64,000 bases of DNA from Variovorax sp. V93. Its GTDB lineage: Bacteria > Pseudomonadota > Gammaproteobacteria > Burkholderiales > Burkholderiaceae_C. Under the pieces are notes generated by a model that worked only from the letters and a program-made list of their open reading frames with translations, searched no databases and was not told the origin of the DNA. Where the stretch lies: the NCBI RefSeq assembly GCF_041154485.1, contig NZ_AP028669.1:5125001-5189000 (forward strand). The letters run 5' to 3'. The position numbers and the translations under genes were made by a program. Of this stretch, positions 39,906 through 49,906 are shown one piece after another; position 1 is the stretch's first letter, and every line of letters begins with the position of its first letter.

Positions 39906-40925
39906 ATGACCTCTTCTTCAAACTTCAAGACGAACCGCCGCGCCGCACTGGCCGCTTCCGCCTGCGCCATCGCCCTCGCGGCTGCCCCTTCCTGGGCCCA
40001 GAACACCTGGCCGAACAAGCCGGTGCGCATCGTCGTGCCCTTCGCGGCCGGCGGCACCACCGACATCCTGGCGCGCGCCGTCGCGCCCGAACTGTCGAAG
40101 GCCTTCGGCCAGCAGTTCATCGTCGACAACCGCGCGGGCGCGGGCGGCAACGTGGGCGCCGAGATCGTGGCGCGCGCGCCGAACGACGGCTATACGCTCT
40201 TGATGGGCACGGTCGGCACGCACGGCATCAACCGCGCGCTCTATCCCAAGCTGCCGTTCGACCCGATCAAGGACTTCGCGCCGATCACGCTGGTGGCGGC
40301 CGTGCCGAACGTCATGGAGATGAACGCCGACAAGGCCAAGGCGCTGAACATCCACAACGTGCAGGACTTCATCAAGTACGCCAAGGCCAACCCGGGCAAG
40401 CTCAACATGGCCTCCAGCGGCAGCGGCACCTCGATCCACCTGGCAGGCGAGCTCTTCAAGAGCATGACCGGCACCTTCATGGCCCACATCCCGTACAAGG
40501 GCTCGGGCCCGGCGCTGCTGGACATGGTGGGCGGCAACGCCGACGTGATGTTCGACAACCTGCCTTCGTCGATGGCGCAGATCAAGGGCGGCAAGCTCAC
40601 GGCCCTGGCCGTGACCAGTGCCAGGCGCTCGCCGGCGCTGCCCGACGTCCCGACGGTCGAGGAAGCGGGCGGCCCGACGCTCAAGGGCTTCGAGGCGAGC
40701 TCATGGTTCGGCCTGCTGGCGCCGGCCGGCACCTCGCCCGAGATCGTGAACCGGATCCAGCAGGAAGTGGCCAAGTCGCTGGGCACGCCCGCCATCAAGG
40801 AAAAGATGCTCGCCCAGGGCGCCATCCCGAGCGGCAATTCGCCGGCCGACTTCGCCAAGCTGATTGCCAGCGAGCACGTGAAGTGGGCGAAGGTTGTGAA
40901 GGACTCCGGCGCGAAGGTGGACTAA
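39906..40925 (+). CDS. Tripartite tricarboxylate transporter (Bug) receptor, orphan
   Basis: A 339-residue periplasmic receptor. Residues 1-31 form a signal peptide with a basic start ([20 protein letters not shown]) and cleavage near SWAQ. The mature N-terminus [21 protein letters not shown] is the Bug-family hallmark, and [20 protein letters not shown] is the second ligand-binding block. As with the copy at 14121 there are no TctAB partner genes nearby. The ligand is some carboxylate that cannot be named from sequence. The two copies differ widely and are not a recent duplication. Confidence 0.92.
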   Translation: MTSSSNFKTNRRAALAASACAIALAAAPSWAQNTWPNKPVRIVVPFAAGGTTDILARAVAPELSKAFGQQFIVDNRAGAGGNVGAEIVARAPNDGYTLLMGTVGTHGINRALYPKLPFDPIKDFAPITLVAAVPNVMEMNADKAKALNIHNVQDFIKYAKANPGKLNMASSGSGTSIHLAGELFKSMTGTFMAHIPYKGSGPALLDMVGGNADVMFDNLPSSMAQIKGGKLTALAVTSARRSPALPDVPTVEEAGGPTLKGFEASSWFGLLAPAGTSPEIVNRIQQEVAKSLGTPAIKEKMLAQGAIPSGNSPADFAKLIASEHVKWAKVVKDSGAKVD

Positions 40926-40948
40926 CCCCCAGGCTTCGCGACAGGCGC

Positions 40949-41272
40949 TCAGGTCTTCCAGGTCACGTCTTTTTTATCGGCCAGGGAATCCCTGAGCATG
41001 TGCAGCAGCGGGGCTGCGCGCTGGTGCAGGCCCACGTGCTGCTTTTCGGCCTCGTTGGCGTGGCCTTCGACGGCGTAGTCGTCATGGTTGTGCGGATTGC
41101 TGGCCTCGCGCGCCAGCGCGGATTCGAGCGCCGCAATGGCGCCCGGGATCTGCTCGAGGGTGATGATGCCCTGCGGCGCAGGTGCCTTGCCGACGATGTC
41201 GAACAGCTGGCGTGCATGCACCTCCAGCATCACGAAGTCAGGGGAGGCCCGGGACTGGAATCGGTACAGCAT
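40949..41272 (-). CDS. DUF1840-family protein
   Basis: A 107-residue protein beginning MLYRFQSRASPDFVMLEVHA, the typical start of the betaproteobacterial DUF1840 family, followed by a helical region (IPGAIAALESALAREAS) and a charged C-terminus (LADKKDVTWKT). I chose the ATG at 41272 by this family N-terminus; the ATG at 41284 would add four residues. It begins 13 bases after the cyclopropane synthase stop and is probably cotranscribed. No function is known for the family. Confidence 0.82.
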   Translation of the reverse strand: MLYRFQSRASPDFVMLEVHARQLFDIVGKAPAPQGIITLEQIPGAIAALESALAREASNPHNHDDYAVEGHANEAEKQHVGLHQRAAPLLHMLRDSLADKKDVTWKT

Positions 41273-41284
41273 GGTTGTTCTCAC

Positions 41285-42553
41285 TCACTTGTAGATGTAG
41301 TCACGGGCAAAAGGGTACACCGATTGCGAACCGCGCAAAACACCATGCTCGACCCGGCCGTCGGGCTTGGTCGAAAGCATCTGGTGCAATGAGATCCAGC
41401 CCTGCTCGAAGCTCATGGCCGAGCCCGCCAGGTAGAGGCGGTAGGCGCGCAGGATGCGCTCGGCATTCTCGCCCTGCCGCCCGCCCGCGCGCGCGAGCAC
41501 TTCGCGCGCCGTGTCGAGCTGCGACTCCAGCGCGTCCGACCAGGCCCACAGCGTGCGCGCATAGTGCGGGCGCAGGCTTTCGGTATCGACCATCTCCAGA
41601 CCCGCGGCCGCCGTCTCGCGCAGCACGTGCGTCACATGCAGCAGCTCGCCGCCCGGGAAGATGTACTTCTCGATGAAGTCGCCCATGCCCGCGCCCAGCT
41701 GGCGGTAGTCGAGCTGGCCCGAGGTGATGCCGTGGTTCAGCACCAGCCCGCCGGGCTTGAGCAGCGAATGGATCTTGCGGAAATAGGTGGGCATGTTGGC
41801 CGCGCCCACATGCTCGAACATGCCGACCGACGAGATCTTGTCGAAGGGCGCATCGGCCGAAAGCTCGCGGTAGTCGCGCAGCTCCACCCGCACGCGGCCC
41901 TGCAGGCCCTTTTCCTCGATCAGGCGCTGCACGTGCGCATGCTGGTTCTTCGACAGCGTGATGCCGGTGGCGTCGACGCCATAGTGCTCCGCCGCCCACA
42001 GCAGCAGCCCGCCCCAGCCGGAGCCGATGTCGAGAAAACGCTCGCCGGGCTGCAGCAGCAGCTTGCGGCAGATGTGGTCCAGCTTGGCCTCCTGGGCTTG
42101 CGCCAGCGTCAGCCCCGGCGTGCGGAAATAGGCGCACGAATACACCCGGCGCGGATCGAGCCACAGCGCGTAGAAGTCGTCGGAGACGTCGTAATGGAAC
42201 TGGATCTGCTCGGCATCCTTGTGCAGCGAATGCGAGTTGTGGGACTTGGCCAGCCGCAGCAGCCGGGTCCACCAGGTGGTGTTGGTCTCCGCGGGGTTGC
42301 CGGGCAGCATGCCGACCGTGGCGTCGATCAGGTCGCGCATCGCGCCTTCGATCTGCACCCGGCCCTCCACATAGGCCTCTCCGATGGCCCCCACCTGATG
42401 CGCCGCCAGCTTGGCCAGCGCCGACCACTCGCTGAACGCCAGGGTGACACGCGACCCCGGCTTGGCAACTCTTCGACCATCGGGCAGTTCCAGCGCGATG
42501 GGCACGGGCAGCGACGCAAGCTGCGACTCGATCTTGGGTATCAAGCTTTGCAT
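41285..42553 (-). CDS. cfa: Cyclopropane-fatty-acyl-phospholipid synthase-family methyltransferase
   Basis: A 422-residue SAM-dependent enzyme. An N-terminal lipid-binding-type region (residues 1-120) precedes the methyltransferase core with FLDIGSGWGGLLLWAAEHYG, GITLSKNQHAHV, SSVGMFEHVGAANMPTYFRK and the C-terminal YRLYLAGSAMSFEQGWI. It adds a methylene group across double bonds of membrane phospholipids and is often induced by acid or stationary phase. The start at 42553 lies downstream of a pair of phased T6/A6 tracts (42571-42587). It is divergent from the aromatic degradation operon. Confidence 0.9.
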   Translation of the reverse strand: MQSLIPKIESQLASLPVPIALELPDGRRVAKPGSRVTLAFSEWSALAKLAAHQVGAIGEAYVEGRVQIEGAMRDLIDATVGMLPGNPAETNTTWWTRLLRLAKSHNSHSLHKDAEQIQFHYDVSDDFYALWLDPRRVYSCAYFRTPGLTLAQAQEAKLDHICRKLLLQPGERFLDIGSGWGGLLLWAAEHYGVDATGITLSKNQHAHVQRLIEEKGLQGRVRVELRDYRELSADAPFDKISSVGMFEHVGAANMPTYFRKIHSLLKPGGLVLNHGITSGQLDYRQLGAGMGDFIEKYIFPGGELLHVTHVLRETAAAGLEMVDTESLRPHYARTLWAWSDALESQLDTAREVLARAGGRQGENAERILRAYRLYLAGSAMSFEQGWISLHQMLSTKPDGRVEHGVLRGSQSVYPFARDYIYK

Positions 42554-42633
42554 GGTGAAGCGATGGTATTGATTTTTTCGATTTTTTGCATGACACCCAC
42601 GGCGCCCCGGGTACCCCGCCGGGGAAGGCCCCG

Positions 42634-42661
42634 TTGACACCAGATTGTTTATGCTTAAACT
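42634..42661 (+). promoter_or_regulatory. Promoter and embedded operator of the CoA-dependent aromatic operon
   Basis: TTGACA at 42634-42639 and TAAACT at 42656-42661 with a 16-base spacer. GTTTA-TGCT-TAAAC (42647-42660) sits between and over the -10, so a repressor there would block polymerase. The predicted transcript start near 42668 is only 2 bases before the ATG, and no ribosome site is visible. The MarR protein encoded in the operon is the natural candidate to bind. Confidence 0.65.
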
Positions 42662-42669
42662 ATTCAACC

Positions 42670-45045
42670 ATGAACAGCCTAACCGCCGGCACCTCTGCCG
42701 CACCCGCCATGGACCTTCAACGCATCCTGTGCATCGGCGGCGGCCCCGCGGGCCTGTACTTCGCGCTGCTGATGAAGGCGCGCAACCCCGCGCTCGAGAT
42801 CACCGTGGTGGAGCGCAACCGCCCCTTCGACACCTTCGGCTGGGGCGTGGTGCTCAGCGACCAGACGCTCGCCAACCTGCGCGCGGCCGATGCCGAGACC
42901 GCGGCGCTGATCGGCAGCGAGTTCCACCACTGGGACGACATCCAGGTTTTCTTCAAGGGCCGGCAGGTGCGCTCGGGCGGCCACGGCTTCTGCGGCATCG
43001 GCCGCAAGCGTCTGCTGAACATCCTGCAGGAGCGCTGCCTCGCGCTCGGCGTGAAGCTGGTCTTCGAGACCGACGCCACCGACGACCAGGCGATCGCCGC
43101 CCAGTACAACGCCGACCTGGTGATTGCAAGCGACGGCCTCAACAGCCGCATCCGCCAGCGCTATGCCGACGTGTTCAAGCCCGACATCGACCTGCGCAAC
43201 TGCCGCTTCGTGTGGCTGGGCACGCACCAGACCTTCGACGCCTTCACCTTCGCCTTCGAACAGACCGAGCACGGCTGGTTCCAGGCCCATGCCTACCAGT
43301 TCGATGACAAGACCTCGACCTTCATCGTCGAGACGCCCGAAGCAGTCTGGAAGGCCCACGGCCTCGACCAGATGGAGCAGCCCGAGGCCATCGCCTTCTG
43401 CGAGAAGCTGTTCGCCAAGTACCTGGGCGGCCATTCGCTCATCAGCAATGCCACGCATTTGCGCGGCTCGGCCAACTGGATCCGCTTTCCGCGCGTGGTG
43501 TGCGAGCGCTGGACGCACCGCATCGACGTGCAGGGCCGCTCGGTGCCCGTGGTGCTGATGGGCGACGCGGCGCACACGGCGCACTTCTCGATCGGCTCGG
43601 GCACCAAGCTCGCGCTGGAAGACGCGATCGACCTGGCCAACGAATTCGCGCAGGGCGGCACTGTCGACCACGTGCTCGAAGGCTACGAGGCGCGCCGCAG
43701 CGTCGAGGTGCTCAAGATCCAGAACGCCGCGCGCAACTCCACCGAATGGTTCGAGAACGTGCCGCGCTACACCGGCATGCAGATCGAGCAGTTCGCCTAC
43801 TCGCTGCTCACGCGCTCGCAGCGCATCAGCCACGAGAACCTGCGCGTGCGCGACACGCAATGGCTTGGCGGCTACGAGCAATGGCTCGCCGGCGGCAAGC
43901 CCATTGCGCCCATGCTGATGCCGCTGCAGGTGCGCGGCCTCAAGCTCAAGAACCGCATCCTGGTGTCGCCGATGGCCACCTACAGCGCGGTCGACGGCGT
44001 GCCGCAGGACTTCCTGCTGGTGCACCTGGGCGCGCGCGCGCTCGGCGGCGCCGCCATGGTGTTCGTCGAAATGACCAGCCCGACGCCCGAAGGCCGCATC
44101 ACCCCCGGCTGCACGGGCCTGTACAACGACGCCCAGCAGGCCGCGTTCAAGCGCATCGTCGATTTCGTGCACACGCAGTCGAGCGCCAAGATCGCCATGC
44201 AGCTCGGCCACAGCGGCCCCAAGGGTTCGACGCGCGTGGGCTGGGAAGGCACCGACGAGCCGCTAGCAAGCGGCAACTGGCCGCTGCTGGCCGCCAGCGC
44301 GGTGGCCTACGGCGAACAGAACCAGCTGCCGGCCGCGATGACGCGCGAACAGATGGACTTCATGCGCGACCAGTTCGTGGCGTCCACGCGCCGCGCCGCC
44401 GAATGCGGCTTCGACTGGCTCGAGCTGCACTGCGCGCACGGCTACCTGCTGTCGGCCTTCATCAGCCCGCTGACCAACCTGCGCACCGACGAATACGGCG
44501 GCGGCATCGAAGCGCGCTGCCGCTACCCGCTCGAGGTGTTCCGCGCCATGCGCGCCGTGTGGCCGCAAGACAAGCCGATGAGCGTGCGCATCTCGGCGCA
44601 CGACTGGGCGCCCGGCGGCAACACCGATGCCGATGCCGTGGTGGTGGCGCGCCTCTTCAAGGAAGCCGGTGCGGACTTCATCGACGTGTCTTCCGGCCAG
44701 ACCACGCGCGCCGCCAAGCCGGTGTACGGCCGCATGTACCAGACGCCGTTCTCGGACCGCATCCGCAACGAGGTCGGCATCTCGACCATCGCGGTGGGCG
44801 CCATCACCGACGCCGACCAGGCCAACAGCATCATCGCGGCCGGCCGCGCCGACCTCTGCGCCATCGCGCGCCCGCACCTTGCCGACCCTGCGTGGACCTT
44901 GCACGAGGCCGCCAAGCTGCAAAGCCGCGACGTCGACTGGCCCAAGCAATACCTGAGCGGGCGCGACCAGATGTACCGCGAGATCGCCAAGCAGCAGCAG
45001 ATCTCCGCCGCCGCGTTGGCTCAGAACAGCGAGGAGACGCACTGA
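42670..45045 (+). CDS. Bifunctional 2-aminobenzoyl-CoA / salicylyl-CoA monooxygenase-reductase
   Basis: A 791-residue two-enzyme fusion. Residues 18-400 are an FAD aromatic hydroxylase ([14 protein letters not shown], the [13 protein letters not shown] block near 298). Residues about 415-780 are an old-yellow-enzyme FMN reductase ([48 protein letters not shown]). This is the architecture of the 2-aminobenzoyl-CoA monooxygenase/reductase of Azoarcus evansii, also annotated as bifunctional salicylyl-CoA 5-hydroxylase/oxidoreductase. It hydroxylates and then reduces the ring of the CoA ester. The adjacent CoA ligase, hydratase, dehydrogenase and RidA genes fit the aminobenzoate reading. ATG 42670 is adopted; an internal ATG at 42709 is possible. 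Confidence 0.88.
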   Translation: MNSLTAGTSAAPAMDLQRILCIGGGPAGLYFALLMKARNPALEITVVERNRPFDTFGWGVVLSDQTLANLRAADAETAALIGSEFHHWDDIQVFFKGRQVRSGGHGFCGIGRKRLLNILQERCLALGVKLVFETDATDDQAIAAQYNADLVIASDGLNSRIRQRYADVFKPDIDLRNCRFVWLGTHQTFDAFTFAFEQTEHGWFQAHAYQFDDKTSTFIVETPEAVWKAHGLDQMEQPEAIAFCEKLFAKYLGGHSLISNATHLRGSANWIRFPRVVCERWTHRIDVQGRSVPVVLMGDAAHTAHFSIGSGTKLALEDAIDLANEFAQGGTVDHVLEGYEARRSVEVLKIQNAARNSTEWFENVPRYTGMQIEQFAYSLLTRSQRISHENLRVRDTQWLGGYEQWLAGGKPIAPMLMPLQVRGLKLKNRILVSPMATYSAVDGVPQDFLLVHLGARALGGAAMVFVEMTSPTPEGRITPGCTGLYNDAQQAAFKRIVDFVHTQSSAKIAMQLGHSGPKGSTRVGWEGTDEPLASGNWPLLAASAVAYGEQNQLPAAMTREQMDFMRDQFVASTRRAAECGFDWLELHCAHGYLLSAFISPLTNLRTDEYGGGIEARCRYPLEVFRAMRAVWPQDKPMSVRISAHDWAPGGNTDADAVVVARLFKEAGADFIDVSSGQTTRAAKPVYGRMYQTPFSDRIRNEVGISTIAVGAITDADQANSIIAAGRADLCAIARPHLADPAWTLHEAAKLQSRDVDWPKQYLSGRDQMYREIAKQQQISAAALAQNSEETH

Positions 45046-45050
45046 AATGA

Positions 45051-45125
45051 AACCCCCACGCTCATCGCTTCGCGTATCGCTGCCCCCCGAGGGGGCGCGT
45101 CAGTGCCTTCGGGCGGCCGGGCGCC
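45051..45125. repeat. Dispersed intergenic repeat, copy B
   Basis: CCCCCACGCTCATCGCTTCGCG, then CCCCC-CGA-GGGGGCGC (45083 onward) and GGGCGGCCGGGC follow in the same order as copy A at 9536. It fills the 86-base gap between the monooxygenase gene and the MarR gene and interrupts an otherwise overlapping operon. Confidence 0.6.
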
Positions 45126-45131
45126 ACTGAC

Positions 45132-45608
45132 ATGGACCTCGAAGCACGCGCCCACAGCGAGCACCCCGAGGCCCTGCGCCTCTGGCTGCGGCTGCTCACC
45201 TGCACCCAGCTGATCGAGAAGCAGGTGCGCAACGAACTGCGCTCGCAGTTCGCCACCACGCTGCCGCGCTTCGACTTGATGTCGCAGCTCGAGCGCTCGC
45301 CCGATGGCCTGAAGATGAACGAGCTCTCGCGCCGCATGATGGTGACGGGCGGCAACGTCACCGGCATCACCGACCAGCTCGTGACCGAAGGGCTGGTGGA
45401 ACGCATCAACGTCGAGGGCGACCGCCGCGCCTGGCGCGTGCGGCTCACGGCGCGCGGGCGCAAGCTCTTCAACGAGATGGCGCAGCAGCACGAAGACTGG
45501 ATCGTCGATGCCTTCGCGGCCCTCAGCGCCAAGGAGATCGCGCAGCTGCACAAGCTGCTCGGCAAGGTCAAGCAACACTCACACAGCCAGATGGCGGAGG
45601 CCGAATGA
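45132..45608 (+). CDS. MarR-family regulator of the aromatic operon
   Basis: A 158-residue MarR protein. The DNA-binding segment is [20 protein letters not shown] with the wing [17 protein letters not shown]. MarR proteins in aromatic-CoA gene sets usually repress until a CoA thioester or the free acid binds. Its stop overlaps the enoyl-CoA hydratase start (ATGA), so it is embedded in the operon. A GTTTA-TGCT-TAAAC site in the operon promoter is the likely target. A dispersed repeat separates it from the first gene. Confidence 0.88.
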   Translation: MDLEARAHSEHPEALRLWLRLLTCTQLIEKQVRNELRSQFATTLPRFDLMSQLERSPDGLKMNELSRRMMVTGGNVTGITDQLVTEGLVERINVEGDRRAWRVRLTARGRKLFNEMAQQHEDWIVDAFAALSAKEIAQLHKLLGKVKQHSHSQMAEAE

Positions 45609-46459
45609 AGCACTACATCGGCGCGGGCAATCCCATGCACGCGCAATTCGAGGCCAAGGCGCCTTACGCGGCGAAGCACTTCGCATGGCACTACGAAGCG
45701 GGCGTCGGCACCATCACGCTGAATCGCCCCGAGCGCAAGAACCCGCTCACCTTCGACTCGTACGCCGAGCTGCGCGACCTGTTCCGCGCCTTGGCTTATG
45801 CGACCGACGTGAGGGCCATCGTGGTCACCGGCGCCGGCGGCAACTTCTGCTCGGGCGGCGACGTGCACGAGATCATCGGCCCGCTCACCGGCATGCGCAT
45901 GCCGGAGCTGCTCGAGTTCACGCGCATGACCGGCGACCTGGTGAAGGCCATCCGCCACTGCCCGCAGCCGATCGTCGGCGCCATCGACGGCGTGTGCGCC
46001 GGTGCCGGCGCGATGATCGCGCTGGCCTGCGACCTGCGCTACGGCTCGCCCGCCACGCGCACTGCCTTCCTGTTCACGCGCGTCGGCCTGGCCGGCGCCG
46101 ACATGGGCGCCTGCGCCTTGCTGCCGCGCGTGATCGGCCAGGGTCGCGCTTCCGAGCTGCTGTTCACCGGCCGCGCGATGACGGCCCAGGAAGGCCAGGC
46201 CTGGGGCTTCTTCAATGCGCTGCATGAAAGCGACGCCCTGCTCGAAGCGGCCACCAAGGTGGCGCGCGAACTGGCTGAAGGCCCGAGCTTCGCGCACGGC
46301 ATGACCAAGACCATGCTCTCGCAGGAGTGGTCGATGACCATCGACCAGGCCATCGAGGCCGAAGCGCAGGCGCAGGCCATCTGCATGCAGACCGAGGATT
46401 TCAGGCGCGCCTACGAAGCGTTTGCGGCCAAGCGCAAGCCCGTGTTCGGCGGAGACTGA
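45605..46459 (+). CDS. Enoyl-CoA hydratase/isomerase-family protein
   Basis: A 284-residue crotonase-fold enzyme with an N-terminal extension of about 30 residues. The oxyanion-hole blocks are [11 protein letters not shown] (near residues 79-89) and [19 protein letters not shown] (near 125-143); the catalytic acid position is in [15 protein letters not shown], where Asp stands in place of the usual Glu. It would hydrate or hydrolyse a ring-derived CoA ester after dearomatisation. It overlaps the MarR gene and is 4 bases from the acyl-CoA dehydrogenase gene. Confidence 0.9.
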   Translation: MKHYIGAGNPMHAQFEAKAPYAAKHFAWHYEAGVGTITLNRPERKNPLTFDSYAELRDLFRALAYATDVRAIVVTGAGGNFCSGGDVHEIIGPLTGMRMPELLEFTRMTGDLVKAIRHCPQPIVGAIDGVCAGAGAMIALACDLRYGSPATRTAFLFTRVGLAGADMGACALLPRVIGQGRASELLFTGRAMTAQEGQAWGFFNALHESDALLEAATKVARELAEGPSFAHGMTKTMLSQEWSMTIDQAIEAEAQAQAICMQTEDFRRAYEAFAAKRKPVFGGD

Positions 46460-46463
46460 AGTC

Positions 46464-47657
46464 ATGATGACCAAGATCCCCGCACCACCGTCGACAACGC
46501 ACCTCGCGCTGCCGTTCTTCGACGACGCGCATCGCGCGCTCGCGAGCGAGCTGCTGCCCTGGTGCGCCGCGCAGGAGATCGACGAGCGCGACGACCGCGC
46601 GGCCTGCCGCGACTGGGTGCGCCGCCTCGGCGACGGCGGCTGGCTGCGCTATGCCGTGCCCGGCAGCGCAGGCGGCGCGCTGGAGCGCCTCGATTCGCGC
46701 GCGCTCGTGCTGCTGCGCGAAACGCTCGGCTACCACTCGCCGCTGGCCGACTTCGCGTTTGCGATGCAGGGGCTGGGCAGCGGCGCGATCACGCTCGCGG
46801 GCACGCCCGAGCAGCAATCGCAGTACCTCACGGCCGTGGGCAGGGGCGAGAAGATCGCGGCCTTTGCCCTCAGCGAACCCGACGCGGGCTCCGACGTGGC
46901 GGCCATGGCCATGCGCGCCGAAGCCACGCCCGACGGCTGGCGCCTCAACGGCGAGAAGACCTGGATCAGCAACGGCGGCATCGCCGACTTCTACTGCCTG
47001 TTCGCCAAGACCGATCCCGCGGGCGGCACGCGCGGCATCACGGCGTTCATCGTCGATGCAACGGCAGCCGGCCTCGACACTTCCGAGCACATCGACGTGA
47101 TGGCGCCGCATCCGCTGGCCACGCTGCGCTTTCAGGACTGCATCGTGCCGCGCACGGCGCAACTCGGCGAACTCAACGGCGGCTTCAAGCTCGCGATGCG
47201 CACGCTCGACATCTTCCGTGCATCCGTCGCAGCGGCGGCATTGGGCATGGGTCGCCGCGCACTCGCCGAAGCCATCGCACATGCGAAGGGCCGGCGCATG
47301 TTCGGACAGACGCTCGCCGATTTCCAGCTCACGCAGGCCAAGCTCGGCGAGATGGCGGCATTGATCGACAGCGCGGCCTTGCTCACCTACCGCGCCGCAT
47401 GGATGCGCGATGACGCCGAACGCCGCGGCGCACCCGCGGTGGGCGACGTGTCCGCCGCAGCGGCCATGGCCAAGATGTGCGCCACCGAGAACGCGAGCCG
47501 CGTGATCGACATGGCGCTGCAGATGCACGGCGGCCTCGGCGTGAAGGTTGGCACGAAGATTGAGAGCCTCTACCGCGACATCCGCTCGCTGCGCATCTAC
47601 GAAGGCGCGACGGAAGTCCAGCAACTGATCATCGGCAAATCCGTTTTGCGGGGATAA
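46464..47657 (+). CDS. Acyl-CoA dehydrogenase-family protein
   Basis: A 397-residue FAD enzyme. The family blocks are [15 protein letters not shown] (near 137-151), [15 protein letters not shown] (near 166), and the C-terminal [20 protein letters not shown] followed by [14 protein letters not shown]. It oxidises an alicyclic or ring-opened CoA ester and passes electrons to ETF. The start has two consecutive ATGs (46464, 46467) behind GGAG. It lies between the hydratase and the CoA ligase genes and most likely handles the reduced product of the monooxygenase-reductase. Confidence 0.9.
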   Translation: MMTKIPAPPSTTHLALPFFDDAHRALASELLPWCAAQEIDERDDRAACRDWVRRLGDGGWLRYAVPGSAGGALERLDSRALVLLRETLGYHSPLADFAFAMQGLGSGAITLAGTPEQQSQYLTAVGRGEKIAAFALSEPDAGSDVAAMAMRAEATPDGWRLNGEKTWISNGGIADFYCLFAKTDPAGGTRGITAFIVDATAAGLDTSEHIDVMAPHPLATLRFQDCIVPRTAQLGELNGGFKLAMRTLDIFRASVAAAALGMGRRALAEAIAHAKGRRMFGQTLADFQLTQAKLGEMAALIDSAALLTYRAAWMRDDAERRGAPAVGDVSAAAAMAKMCATENASRVIDMALQMHGGLGVKVGTKIESLYRDIRSLRIYEGATEVQQLIIGKSVLRG

Positions 47658-47662
47658 ACACC

Positions 47663-49291
47663 GTGTCTGCCCAAGTCGACCGCTTCGTTCACGACCGCCT
47701 GCCGCCCGCCGAGCAGCTGCCGGTCTTCCGCTACGACCTCCCGGAGTTGCAGTTGCCCGATCAGCTGAACCTCGTGGAGGAGCTCCTGGACAAGGCGCCC
47801 GCCAAGGGCTTCGGCGACAAGCCGATGCTGCGTTCGCCCGCCGGCACGCTGACCTATTCGCAGGCCGCCGTCGAAGTCAACCGCATCGCGCAGGTGCTGA
47901 CCGAAGACCTCGGCCTCGTGCCCGGCAACCGCGTGCTGCTGCGCGGCGGCAACTCGGTGGCCATGGCACTGTCGTGGCTCGCGGTGGTCAAGGCCGGGTT
48001 GATTGCCGTCGCCACCATGCCGCTGCTGCGCGCCAAGGAACTCGGCGAGATCGTCGAGAAGGCGCGTCCCGTGGCGGCGCTGTGCGACGGACGCCTGCTC
48101 GACGAACTCGTGCTGGCGCAGCGGGAGCATCCCGTGCTCGCATCGGTGATCGCGTTCAACCAGCCCGATGCGCCCGATTCGCTGTCGGCGCGCGCGGCCG
48201 GCAAGAGCGGCGTGTTCACCGCCTGCCCCACGGCGTCGGACGACATCGCCCTGCTCGCCTTCACCTCCGGCACCACGGGCAAGCCCAAGGCACCGGTCAC
48301 CACGCACCGCGACGTGCTCGCAATGTGCAACACCTGGCCCCGGCATGTGCTGCAGGCGCGCAGCGACGACATCGTGATCGGCTCGCCGCCGCTGGCTTTC
48401 ACTTTCGGGCTCGGCGGGTTGCTGGTGTTTCCGATGTGGGCCGGCGCCTCGGTGTACTTTGCCGATGCGCCGTTCACGCCCGAGGGGCTCGTGAAGCTCA
48501 TCAACGAGGTCGGCGCGACCATCTGCTACACGGCGCCCACCTTCTATCGCCAGATGGCGCCCTTCGTGCGGCAGCACGGCGTGCCGAGCCTGCGCATCTG
48601 CGTGAGCGCCGGCGAGGCGCTGCCCGACGCCACGCGCCAGCTGTGGAAGGAAGCCTCCGGCATCGAGATGCTCGACGGCATCGGCGGCACCGAGGTGTTC
48701 CACATCTACATCTCGGCCGCCGGCGACCAGGTGCGCCGCGGCGCAGTCGGCAAGGTGGTGCCCGGCTTCACCGCCAAGGTGGTGGACGACCAGGGCAACG
48801 AAGTCCCGCGCGGCACCATCGGCAAGCTGGCGCTGCAGGGGCCCGTGGGCTGCCGCTACCTGGACGATCCGCGCCAGGCCGACTACGTGAAGAACGGCTG
48901 GAACTACCCCGGCGATTCGTTCGTGCAGGACGACGACGGCTACTTCTTCTACCAGGCACGCGCCGACGACATGATCATCACCGCCGGCTACAACGTCGGC
49001 GGACCCGAGGTCGAGGACGCGCTGCTCAAGCACCCGGCCGTGGCCGAATGCGGCGTGATCGGCAAGCCCGATGCCGACCGCGGCATGATCGTGAAGGCCT
49101 TCTGCGTGCTGAAGCCCGGCCACGAGGGCAATGCGGCGCTCGTCAAGGTGCTGCAGGACCATGTGAAGGCCGCCATCGCACCGTTCAAATACCCGCGGGA
49201 GATCGAGTTCGTGCCGGTGCTGCCGCGCACCGAGACCGGCAAGCTCCAGCGATTCAAACTGAGACAATTCAACGACGACACCACATCATGA
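47663..49291 (+). CDS. Benzoate/2-aminobenzoate-CoA ligase-family protein
   Basis: A 542-residue AMP-forming ligase starting with GTG at 47663. The P-loop FTSGTTGKPKA is near residues 199-209; GIGGTEVFHIYIS is the adenylate block, RADDMIITAGYNVGG the hinge, and PRTETGKLQRFKL holds the C-terminal catalytic Lys. The length matches the 2-aminobenzoate-CoA ligase/benzoate-CoA ligase subgroup. It supplies the CoA thioester to the monooxygenase-reductase at the head of the operon. Its stop codon overlaps the RidA start (ATGA at 49288-49291). Substrate among benzoate, aminobenzoate and salicylate is inferred from context. Confidence 0.9.
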   Translation: MSAQVDRFVHDRLPPAEQLPVFRYDLPELQLPDQLNLVEELLDKAPAKGFGDKPMLRSPAGTLTYSQAAVEVNRIAQVLTEDLGLVPGNRVLLRGGNSVAMALSWLAVVKAGLIAVATMPLLRAKELGEIVEKARPVAALCDGRLLDELVLAQREHPVLASVIAFNQPDAPDSLSARAAGKSGVFTACPTASDDIALLAFTSGTTGKPKAPVTTHRDVLAMCNTWPRHVLQARSDDIVIGSPPLAFTFGLGGLLVFPMWAGASVYFADAPFTPEGLVKLINEVGATICYTAPTFYRQMAPFVRQHGVPSLRICVSAGEALPDATRQLWKEASGIEMLDGIGGTEVFHIYISAAGDQVRRGAVGKVVPGFTAKVVDDQGNEVPRGTIGKLALQGPVGCRYLDDPRQADYVKNGWNYPGDSFVQDDDGYFFYQARADDMIITAGYNVGGPEVEDALLKHPAVAECGVIGKPDADRGMIVKAFCVLKPGHEGNAALVKVLQDHVKAAIAPFKYPREIEFVPVLPRTETGKLQRFKLRQFNDDTTS

Positions 49292-49686
49292 TGAACAAAC
49301 TCCTGCAGCCCCCGGGCTGGTTGCCCCCCAAGGGCTATGCGAATGGCGTGGCCGCGCGCGGCACCATGGTGTTCGTCGGCGGCCAGATCGGCTGGAATGC
49401 GCAGCAGCAGTTCGAGTCGGACGACTTCATCGAGCAGTGCGGCCTGGCGTTGCGCAACATCGCCGCAGTGCTGCGTGAAGCCGGTGCCGGCCCCGAGCAC
49501 ATGGTGCGCATGACCTGGTACGTGACCGACCGCGACGAATACAGCCGCCGGCTCGGCGAACTCGGCCCGGTGTACCGCGATGCCATGGGGCGCAATTTCC
49601 CGGCCATGACCTGCGTGCAGGTGGCGGCGCTGGTCGAGCACCGCGCCAAGGTCGAGATCGAGGTCACGGCGGTCATTCCGGACTAG
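49288..49686 (+). CDS. RidA-family (YjgF/YER057c/UK114) protein
   Basis: A 132-residue RidA-like protein. Blocks such as GVAARGTMVFVGGQIGWN, LRNIAAVLREAGAGPEHMVR and TWYVTDRDEYSRRL define the family. The conserved Arg that binds the imine's carboxylate in RidA is not obvious at its usual place, so it may be a diverged subgroup member. RidA hydrolyses reactive enamines/imines to ketones and ammonia. Overlap with the ligase gene and the presence of an aminobenzoyl-CoA pathway suggest it releases the amino group. It closes the operon before a strong terminator. Confidence 0.9.
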   Translation: MMNKLLQPPGWLPPKGYANGVAARGTMVFVGGQIGWNAQQQFESDDFIEQCGLALRNIAAVLREAGAGPEHMVRMTWYVTDRDEYSRRLGELGPVYRDAMGRNFPAMTCVQVAALVEHRAKVEIEVTAVIPD

Positions 49687-49722
49687 CCGGACGCGAAAGA
49701 AGCCGCCTGCGCGGCACAAATG

Positions 49723-49750
49723 AAAATGCCCTCTTCGCGAGGGCATTTTT
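49723..49750 (+). terminator. Intrinsic terminator of the aromatic operon
   Basis: AAAATGCCCTC (49723-49733) pairs with GAGGGCATTTT (49739-49749) around TTCGC and is followed by a T-run. It stands 37 bases after the RidA stop. Confidence 0.88.
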
Positions 49751-49773
49751 ATGAGCGGATCCATCGACCCAAA

Positions 49774-49807
49774 GAAAAAAGGCCCTTTGAATTTCAAAGG
49801 GCCTTTT
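49774..49807 (-). terminator. Intrinsic terminator of tRNA-fMet / alpha operon
   Basis: AAAAGGCCCTTTGAA (49777-49791) and TTCAAAGGGCCTTTT (49793-49807) are exact complements with one central base. On the minus strand the stem ends in a T-run. It begins 5 bases downstream of the tRNA 3' end. Confidence 0.85.
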
Positions 49808-49811
49808 AAAT

Positions 49812-49888
<77 letters not shown>

Positions 49889-49898
49889 GCAAGATGGA

Positions 49899-49904
49899 AT
49901 TATA
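49899..49904 (-). promoter_or_regulatory. -10 box of tRNA-fMet
   Basis: A perfect TATAAT on the minus strand, 10 bases before the mature 5' end of the tRNA and 2 bases after the rplQ stop codon. The matching -35 region would lie inside rplQ and is poor. Confidence 0.6.
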
Positions 49905-49906
49905 CC

